From the NCBI GenBank assembly GCA_016777745.1, contig JADHQX010000030.1:1-11716 (forward strand): a stretch of 11,716 nucleotides of DNA, given 5' to 3'. The notes beneath the pieces were generated by a model, which was given only the letters and a program-made list of their open reading frames with translations, was not told the origin of the DNA and did not search any database. The stretch comes from Candidatus Pelagibacterales bacterium. GTDB lineage: Bacteria; Pseudomonadota; Alphaproteobacteria; Pelagibacterales; AG-422-B15. Positions 7,162 to 11,716 of the stretch are shown piece by piece (position 1 is the stretch's first letter; each line of letters starts with the position of its first letter). Position numbers and translations under genes: made by a program.

Positions 7162-7860
7162 ATGGAAAATAAGAAAGAAGTTTTATTAGATTTGGAGCTT
7201 TATAAAAATTTTAGATCTGAAGATGCCCCAGACTTATTTCATCATGTTTCTTTTAAAACAATGAATTATGATAAAATGGTTAGTTTTTATCAAAACTTAT
7301 TTAGTTGTAAGCCCATGTATGCAAGTGAGGACATTACCTTTATGTCATTTGATGAAGAACATCATCGAATAGCAATTGCAAATACTAGTCCAGTTTTTGA
7401 TGGATTAGGTTTTGTTCCCAAAACAGTTATAAAATTTAAAAATTGGATTAATCGAGTAACGCCATCAATTGTTGGCTTAGATCATATATCTTACAAATTA
7501 AATCCAATTGATAAATGGTTTGATTTCTACTTCAGAGCCAAGGATAGAGGTCTAGAACCATACTGGACAATAAATCACGGTTGGATCAGTGGTATTTATT
7601 ACAAAGACCCAGATGGAAATTTAGTAGAAATTTTTTATGAACATTGGAGAAACCAAGAAGAGTTTAAAACAGAAGTTTCTACACGGGGCTTTCCAGAAGA
7701 ACCAGTTGGTACTAATATGGATATAGAAACTCTTTATGCGATGTATAAAGATGGCACTCCATATGAGGACATCGTCAGAAAAGGTAATACAGTTCCTGAA
7801 GGCAGAAAACCAATTTCAGGAATGGAAGCTGCTATGAATATGCGAAAGAAATTTAAGTAA
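7162..7860 (+). CDS. VOC-family extradiol-type dioxygenase (BphC/glyoxalase fold)
   Basis: This 232-residue protein has two beta-alpha-beta3 modules (about 24-75 and 104-160). The likely Fe(II) triad is H28 (LFHHVSF), H108 (GLDHISY) and E156 (DPDGNLVEIF), the same module placement as the ligands in the C-terminal half of BphC-type extradiol dioxygenases. H139 (INHGW) and the tyrosines just before DPDG could be the second-sphere residues. It would thus be a short, single-domain extradiol enzyme (BphC is about 290-300 residues) followed by a polar tail of about 70 residues containing RGFPEEPVGTNMD. A good ribosome binding site, AGGAAG (7150-7155), lies 6 bases before the ATG. It is the third gene of the operon after the sulfatase and ends 5 bases from the convergent sodB gene. 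Catechol or hydroquinone ring cleavage is the best guess; other VOC chemistry (isomerase, glyoxalase-like) is possible. Confidence 0.85.
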   Translation: MENKKEVLLDLELYKNFRSEDAPDLFHHVSFKTMNYDKMVSFYQNLFSCKPMYASEDITFMSFDEEHHRIAIANTSPVFDGLGFVPKTVIKFKNWINRVTPSIVGLDHISYKLNPIDKWFDFYFRAKDRGLEPYWTINHGWISGIYYKDPDGNLVEIFYEHWRNQEEFKTEVSTRGFPEEPVGTNMDIETLYAMYKDGTPYEDIVRKGNTVPEGRKPISGMEAAMNMRKKFK

Positions 7861-7865
7861 TTATT

Positions 7866-8465
7866 TTATAGCTGAGAAGCAACGTATTCCCAGTTAACTA
7901 GCTTATCTAAAAAGTTCATTATATAGACCGGTCTTTTGTTTCTAAAATCTATGTAATATGAATGCTCCCATACATCGCAACCAAGTAATGTTTTTTGATT
8001 AAAGCAAAGAGGGTTTACGCCATTTTCAGTTTTAGTAATTTTTAATTGATCATCAGTATCTTTAACTAACCAACACCAGCCACTTCCAAATTGACCAACA
8101 CCAGCTGCTACAAAATCTTCTTTAAATTTATCAATACTGCCAAAAGACTCAACTAATGCAGCCTCTAATTCACTTGGCATATTGTGATTATTTGGTCCCA
8201 TCATTTCCCAGAATTGATTGTGATTCCAATGTTGTGACACATTATTAAAGATACCATTTTGCGCTTTAGCAGTTGCATCATAAGTGCCAGTAATTATTTC
8301 CTCTATGCTTTTTATTTCCCATTCAGTACCAGCTAGGAGCTTATTACCATTATCAACATATGCCTTGTGGTGTAAATCATGATGGAATTCTAATGTTTCT
8401 TTACTCATGCCAGCTTCAGCTAGCGCGTCATGTGCATAAGGTAGGTTTGGTAATTCAAGGGCCAT
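7866..8465 (-). CDS. sodB: Superoxide dismutase [Fe]
   Basis: A 199-residue full-length Fe/Mn superoxide dismutase. Metal ligands are H28 (EFHHDLHHKAYV), H82 (SQHWNHNQFW), D164 and H168 (CDVWEHSYYIDF). Q78, four residues before the second ligand, matches the active-site glutamine of iron-type enzymes such as E. coli SodB (position 69 there), favouring iron over manganese. There is no signal peptide, so it is cytoplasmic and converts superoxide to H2O2 and O2. The NGVNPLCF...LLGCDVWEHSYYIDFRN stretch reads like alphaproteobacterial SodB. The start is supported by a strong AGGAGA ribosome binding site (8470-8475) 4 bases before the ATG. It is a single-gene unit, convergent with the dioxygenase gene and divergent from the dipeptidase gene. 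Confidence 0.97.
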   Translation of the reverse strand: MALELPNLPYAHDALAEAGMSKETLEFHHDLHHKAYVDNGNKLLAGTEWEIKSIEEIITGTYDATAKAQNGIFNNVSQHWNHNQFWEMMGPNNHNMPSELEAALVESFGSIDKFKEDFVAAGVGQFGSGWCWLVKDTDDQLKITKTENGVNPLCFNQKTLLGCDVWEHSYYIDFRNKRPVYIMNFLDKLVNWEYVASQL

Positions 8466-8498
8466 GGTGTCTCCTAATTTTTTAAATTGTTAAGAATG

Positions 8499-8527
8499 AT
8501 ATTATTGGAACTATCATATGTAAGCAA
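8499..8527 (-). promoter_or_regulatory. Candidate sodB promoter
   Basis: Reading the minus strand, TTGCTT (8522-8527) and TAATAT (8499-8504) are separated by 17 bases, an acceptable sigma-70-type pair that would give a leader of about 25-30 bases ending in the strong sodB ribosome binding site. In the same 107-base gap an inverted repeat ATGATA-N10-TATCAT (8496-8517) overlaps the -10 and could be an operator. Hexamer matches are only partial, so this is a proposal. Confidence 0.35.
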
Positions 8528-8533
8528 TATCAA
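8505..8533 (+). promoter_or_regulatory. Candidate dipeptidase-operon promoter
   Basis: On the plus strand TTGGAA (8505-8510) and TATCAA (8528-8533) are 17 bases apart, about 40 bases before the dipeptidase ATG. Each hexamer matches only 4 of 6 consensus bases. It would overlap the candidate sodB promoter on the opposite strand. Confidence 0.28.
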
Positions 8534-8572
8534 ATAAGGTTAAATAACTAGAAAACAAGGGTTGAAAGAACA

Positions 8573-9733
8573 ATGAAATTAATTGCAGTTACAACAAGTG
8601 TAGTTTTTTTACTGTTCGCTATACTTACTCTACCGATATTAGTCGATAAAAATATGAATCCAGTTTCAGATCATCCAGCTTTTGATGTCTCGGAGGAAGC
8701 CTTAAAATTACACGAAACTCTTTTTATCGGTGATTGGCACGCCGACAGTCATTTGTGGAATAGGGATTTATCAAAACGTTACAAGCGGGGACATGTTGAT
8801 ATTCCAAGACTGCAAGAGGGAAATGTAGCATTACAAATGTTTACTACTGTTACAAAATCACCTCGTGGACAAAATTATGAAAAAAATGAAACTTCAGCTA
8901 GTGACAATATTACTTCATTGGCTGTAATCCAAAGATGGCCAATTAAAACTTGGTCTAGTTTGGCTGAAAGAGCCATTTTCCAAGCTAATAAAGTTCATAA
9001 ACTGGCTACTAATGATGTTGATAATTTTATGCTTATTAAATCACAAGCAGACCTTAATAACTTCATACAAAAAAGATCAAGCAATAAGAGTTTTGTTGGT
9101 GGACTTATTGGGACAGAAGGCTCACATGCATTAGATGGAGATTTAGAAAATGTAACACGTCTTTATGATGAAGGTTTCCGCATGATGAGCTTGCACCATT
9201 TTTTTGATAACAGACTTGGCGGATCATTACACGGTATAAGTGGGCAAGGTTTAACAAACTTTGGAGAAAAAGTTGTTTTAGAAATAGAGAAGCTAGATAT
9301 CATTTTAGATGTTTCACATTCTTCAGAAAATGTTGTCAAAGATGTGCTTAAAATTTCAAACAGACCAATCGTTGTAAGTCATACAGGTTTTTATGGCCAC
9401 TGCCCATCGCCCCGAAACATTAATGATAATTTAATGGAAGATATAGCACGCAAAGGTGGTTTGATTGCGATAGGTTATTGGGATGCTGCAGTTTGTGATA
9501 ACACTCCAAAATCAGTAGCAGAAGCAATTCATTATGGTATTAAATTAGTTGGTGCAGGGCATGTTGCATTAGGTTCAGATTTTGATGGAACAATTAATCC
9601 TGGTTTTGATACAGCAGAGTTAGTAGCAATTACACATGAATTACTTGAATTAGGTATTGATGATAATAGTATTCGATTAGTTATGGGAGAAAATATGCTA
9701 AACTTCTTACAAGAAAATTTACCTAAAATATAA
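8573..9733 (+). CDS. Membrane (renal-type) dipeptidase, peptidase family M19
   Basis: This 386-residue protein has an N-terminal hydrophobic segment (about 5-23) that acts as a membrane anchor or uncleaved signal, placing the enzyme outside the cytoplasmic membrane. The M19 zinc site is complete: H56 and D58 (DWHADS), bridging E182 (GTEGSHAL), H249 (DVSHSS), H270 (VVSHTG) and D336 (GSDFDG); PRNIND (280-285) is the substrate-carboxylate region. Family members hydrolyse dipeptides, including D-amino-acid and dehydro-dipeptides, and some act on cysteinyl-glycine, so a role in peptide or glutathione-derivative turnover is possible. A weak AAGGG ribosome binding site lies at 8557-8561. The next gene's ATG directly follows its TAA with no spacer, so the pair is very likely co-transcribed. 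Confidence 0.93.
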   Translation: MKLIAVTTSVVFLLFAILTLPILVDKNMNPVSDHPAFDVSEEALKLHETLFIGDWHADSHLWNRDLSKRYKRGHVDIPRLQEGNVALQMFTTVTKSPRGQNYEKNETSASDNITSLAVIQRWPIKTWSSLAERAIFQANKVHKLATNDVDNFMLIKSQADLNNFIQKRSSNKSFVGGLIGTEGSHALDGDLENVTRLYDEGFRMMSLHHFFDNRLGGSLHGISGQGLTNFGEKVVLEIEKLDIILDVSHSSENVVKDVLKISNRPIVVSHTGFYGHCPSPRNINDNLMEDIARKGGLIAIGYWDAAVCDNTPKSVAEAIHYGIKLVGAGHVALGSDFDGTINPGFDTAELVAITHELLELGIDDNSIRLVMGENMLNFLQENLPKI

Positions 9734-10540
9734 ATGACATTAAATTCAACATCGTACAAATATTTCTTATGGAGTCTAAAACTTGGCGCAATTCTAAATA
9801 TATATTTTTTGTTACAGACTTTTGAAACAAAAATTTCTAGTGTCGATCCTTTTTTACTAATACCTGCGCAAATACTATTTTTTGTATCTGCTTACCGCTG
9901 TCTATTTCCAGTAGGTTATGTAAAAAATATCGTATTACACGATACAATTTTTTCCTCAATATTTTTGACTAGAAAATTAGCTACTTTTGTGGAAATAGCC
10001 TACATCTATATGTTCAGCTATGTACTGCGAATAGCCAATACAGGTGAGTTTTTCTTCTTAGATTTACTATCGTGGCTAATGGTTATTCAAGTCATAGTTT
10101 CACAAGGTTTTGTTTGGGGGGCTATATTATTTCAAAGAGAAAAATATTACTATTTTGAAGAATTTGGTTGGGCAATAATTTTTGCCTTAAATACTTTTGT
10201 CAGTTTTGTAATATTCTTATATGGCAATAATTATGAGCAATATAAGATCTTAATTCAACTTAACTTAATTTTTGGTTGTTTCTACTTACCATGGCAATTG
10301 ATTCATCTTCGCTCTATCAGTAAAAGAGTTGCTAAAAACTATGCCGCAAATTCTTCCATTCCAAATATTTCAATGAAGCTATTAGTAGACGGGTTAAATA
10401 AGTCATTTTTTTATAGAGAGCAAACTAGTAAGCCTGATGCTTGGGGTGGGTTTGTTGGATTAACTTGGATGTTAAATTACTGGGCAACATTAATTCCAGT
10501 GTGGCTATATTTTATTATTTATACGTTTGCGAGTAATTAA
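9734..10540 (+). CDS. Polytopic membrane protein of unknown function
   Basis: I do not recognise this 268-residue protein. It has about seven hydrophobic segments (roughly 11-30, 40-59, 83-100, 107-132, 143-163, 171-191 and 247-265). There is a basic loop at about 192-202 (RSISKRVAKNY) and a longer polar loop at about 200-235 before the last helix. Charged and aromatic residues near the membrane include R80, E87, E142-E143 and W146. No signal peptide, ATP-binding or known transporter motif is visible. Its ATG begins on the base after the dipeptidase stop codon, which implies translational coupling and perhaps a shared function, such as handling or transport of dipeptide products. It ends 12 bases before the convergent nadC gene. 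That it is a real gene is supported by length, hydrophobic periodicity and spacing. Confidence 0.8.
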   Translation: MTLNSTSYKYFLWSLKLGAILNIYFLLQTFETKISSVDPFLLIPAQILFFVSAYRCLFPVGYVKNIVLHDTIFSSIFLTRKLATFVEIAYIYMFSYVLRIANTGEFFFLDLLSWLMVIQVIVSQGFVWGAILFQREKYYYFEEFGWAIIFALNTFVSFVIFLYGNNYEQYKILIQLNLIFGCFYLPWQLIHLRSISKRVAKNYAANSSIPNISMKLLVDGLNKSFFYREQTSKPDAWGGFVGLTWMLNYWATLIPVWLYFIIYTFASN

Positions 10541-10552
10541 ACTTTTAACAAA

Positions 10553-11407
10553 TTAAAGCTCAAGTCCAAAATCTATATTTTCAATGCTATGTGTTAGCTG
10601 TCCAGTTGAAATACGATCAACTTTTGTTTGGGCAATACTTTTTAAATTAGCTAACTTAATATTTCCAGATGCCTCACATTTAAACTTACCCTTTACAAGC
10701 TTTAAGCATTCTTTAATTTGTTTAGCATTCATATTATCTAACAGGACAATATCAATTTTTTCATTAAGGATTTCTTTAAGTTGTTTTATATTATCAACTT
10801 CAACAGTAATTTTCTTTTTTGGATAAAATATTCTTGCTTGAGCAATGCTCTCAATAATACTTGTTGCATTAGCAATATGATTATCTTTAATAAAAAAGAA
10901 ATCATCTAGAGTCATACGATTTATATTGGCGCCACCTTTAGTCAATGCATACTTTTGCAACTCTCTTATGCCGACAATAGTTTTTCTAGTAGAAAAGATC
11001 TTAACACCATAAGGCTTAGCAATTTTTGCAAACGTGTATGCTTTTGTAGCAATCCCAGACATCAAACCAAGAAAGTTTAGTGCGCTTCTTTCAGCCGCTA
11101 GAATGCTTTGAGTTCGTGCTTTTACTTTGAGTACAACTGTGCCTTTTTTTAAAAACTTACCATCTAATTTTTGACTTAAAACCTTGGTTTTCTTGTCTAA
11201 TTGCTTAAATGAGCTAATGGCAAAATCAATACCACATAACACAGCATCCTGTTTTAGTACTATGGTTGCTTCAGATTTTTGTTCAGGGTTTATGATTGCT
11301 TGTGAGGTAATATCACCAAAGATACCTAAGTCTTCATTCAAAGCAGTTGTAACTTGTGCCTTGATGTAACTTTTAGTTAGCAACAGACGTCTCTTCAGGT
11401 AAGTCAA
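10553..11407 (-). CDS. nadC: Nicotinate-nucleotide pyrophosphorylase (quinolinate phosphoribosyltransferase, carboxylating)
   Basis: The product converts quinolinate and PRPP to nicotinate mononucleotide, CO2 and PPi in de novo NAD synthesis. Motifs are EDLG..GDITS (25-35), AERSALNFLGLMSGIAT (105-121), FSTRKT (138-143), FFIKDNHIA (171-179), VEVDN (202-206), VLLDN (221-225), EASGNI (245-250) and the closing DRISTGQLTHS (264-274). No ATG start exists. The frame allows TTG at 11407 (35-base overlap with nadB) or TTG at 11383 (11-base overlap). The second is preceded by a GAAGAG ribosome-binding-like sequence at suitable distance and may be the true start, giving about 276 residues. The usual TRKT-T-P-G-L-R is TRKTIVGIR here and the usual GGG-x-NHR is GGANINR (158-164), a noticeable active-site variation. 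It lies directly downstream of nadB on the same strand. Confidence 0.93.
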   Translation of the reverse strand: MTYLKRRLLLTKSYIKAQVTTALNEDLGIFGDITSQAIINPEQKSEATIVLKQDAVLCGIDFAISSFKQLDKKTKVLSQKLDGKFLKKGTVVLKVKARTQSILAAERSALNFLGLMSGIATKAYTFAKIAKPYGVKIFSTRKTIVGIRELQKYALTKGGANINRMTLDDFFFIKDNHIANATSIIESIAQARIFYPKKKITVEVDNIKQLKEILNEKIDIVLLDNMNAKQIKECLKLVKGKFKCEASGNIKLANLKSIAQTKVDRISTGQLTHSIENIDFGLEL

Positions 11408-11716
11408 TTTCTAATAGAAAAGAATTAAGATCTTTTTGTAAAGTTTCTTGAGATTGATCTATATGTTTTAAAAAATTATTATCCTCATTAGGATAATCAA
11501 ATCGTAAATGACAACCGCGACTTTCAGTCCGCTTCAATGCACCAACTATTATAAATTTACTAACTAAAATCATATCATTTAATTTAGCAGATAAACCACG
11601 GGCTTCTCTTTCAATACGAATTAAATCTCTTAGACCTCTAATTATAGAGTCTTGATTTCGAACAATACCTAAATTACGCATCATAGTAGAACGTAATTGC
11701 CAGATGAATTTTTTAG
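11373..11716 (-). CDS. nadB: L-aspartate oxidase, C-terminal fragment
   Basis: The frame is open to the right window edge and ends at the TAA at 11373-11375, so this is the 3' end of a gene that starts outside. About 114 residues are visible. The upstream codons read KKFIWQLRSTMMRNLGIVRN, matching the NadB helical C-terminal domain (usually L-x-x-x-MW-x-x-x-GI-x-R). Then comes ESRGCHLRFDYP, the family's diagnostic RESRG-x-H-x-R-x-DYP segment. Full-length NadB is an FAD enzyme that oxidises L-aspartate to iminoaspartate for quinolinate synthesis by NadA. The stop codon overlaps the start of nadC, so nadB-nadC are co-transcribed; no nadA lies between them. An internal ATG at 11684 is not the start. 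Confidence 0.9.
   Translation of the reverse strand, partial: KKFIWQLRSTMMRNLGIVRNQDSIIRGLRDLIRIEREARGLSAKLNDMILVSKFIIVGALKRTESRGCHLRFDYPNEDNNFLKHIDQSQETLQKDLNSFLLEIDLPEETSVAN

Noticed and set aside
7861..7865. Terminator between the convergent dioxygenase and sodB genes
   Set aside because: The gap is 5 bases and no GC-rich stem with a T-tract is visible in the flanking coding ends.
9532..9759. Minus-strand open frame of 75 codons at the dipeptidase 3' end
   Set aside because: It is a shadow of the dipeptidase metal-site region.
10584..10826. Plus-strand open frames opposite nadC (here and at 11184-11369)
   Set aside because: Both are antisense to conserved nadC motifs.

Overview
This is an AT-rich, tightly packed stretch of bacterial chromosome. 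The iron superoxide dismutase, the nadB-nadC order and the low-GC, short-spacer layout suggest a small-genome marine alphaproteobacterium. That placement is inferred from protein style and composition; the window has no rRNA or other firm marker. I found no tRNA, rRNA, insertion sequence, CRISPR array or convincing Rho-independent terminator.

Layout. (a) 1-380: the C-terminal end of an EamA/DMT-type permease. (b) 381-7860: an eight-gene block that looks like an aromatic-compound catabolic locus. On the plus strand it starts with a PcaC-like carboxymuconolactone decarboxylase-family protein and a glutathione S-transferase. A minus-strand operon follows: TetR regulator, FAH-family hydrolase, FAD-dependent aromatic hydroxylase. 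Divergent from it is a plus-strand operon: a small His-motif membrane protein, a Tat-exported Cys-type sulfatase, and a VOC-fold extradiol-type dioxygenase. (c) 7866-8465: sodB on the minus strand. (d) 8573-10540: an M19 membrane dipeptidase coupled to an unrecognised polytopic membrane protein. (e) 10553-11716: nadC and the 3' end of nadB on the minus strand (NAD biosynthesis).

How the block may work. Two near-identical sites (21 of 25 bases; core TGAGA-N4-TCTCA) lie at 442-455 and 4872-4885. One is just upstream of the decarboxylase/GST pair and the other lies between the tetR gene and the divergent membrane-protein/sulfatase/dioxygenase operon. The simplest reading is that this TetR protein controls all three transcription units as one local regulon. 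The enzyme set suggests a route from an aryl sulfate: periplasmic desulfation, ring hydroxylation, extradiol ring opening, a glutathione-dependent step, and hydrolysis of the ring-fission product.

The GST has a Cys-Ser pair and a C-terminal segment that, from memory, resemble the PcpC/LinD reductive dehalogenases, which derive from zeta-class isomerases. The FAD hydroxylase + GST + VOC dioxygenase combination also parallels the chlorophenol/lindane pathways. A halogenated phenol sulfate, such as an algal bromophenol sulfate, is therefore an attractive but unproven substrate; a cis-trans isomerase role paired with the FAH hydrolase is the main alternative.
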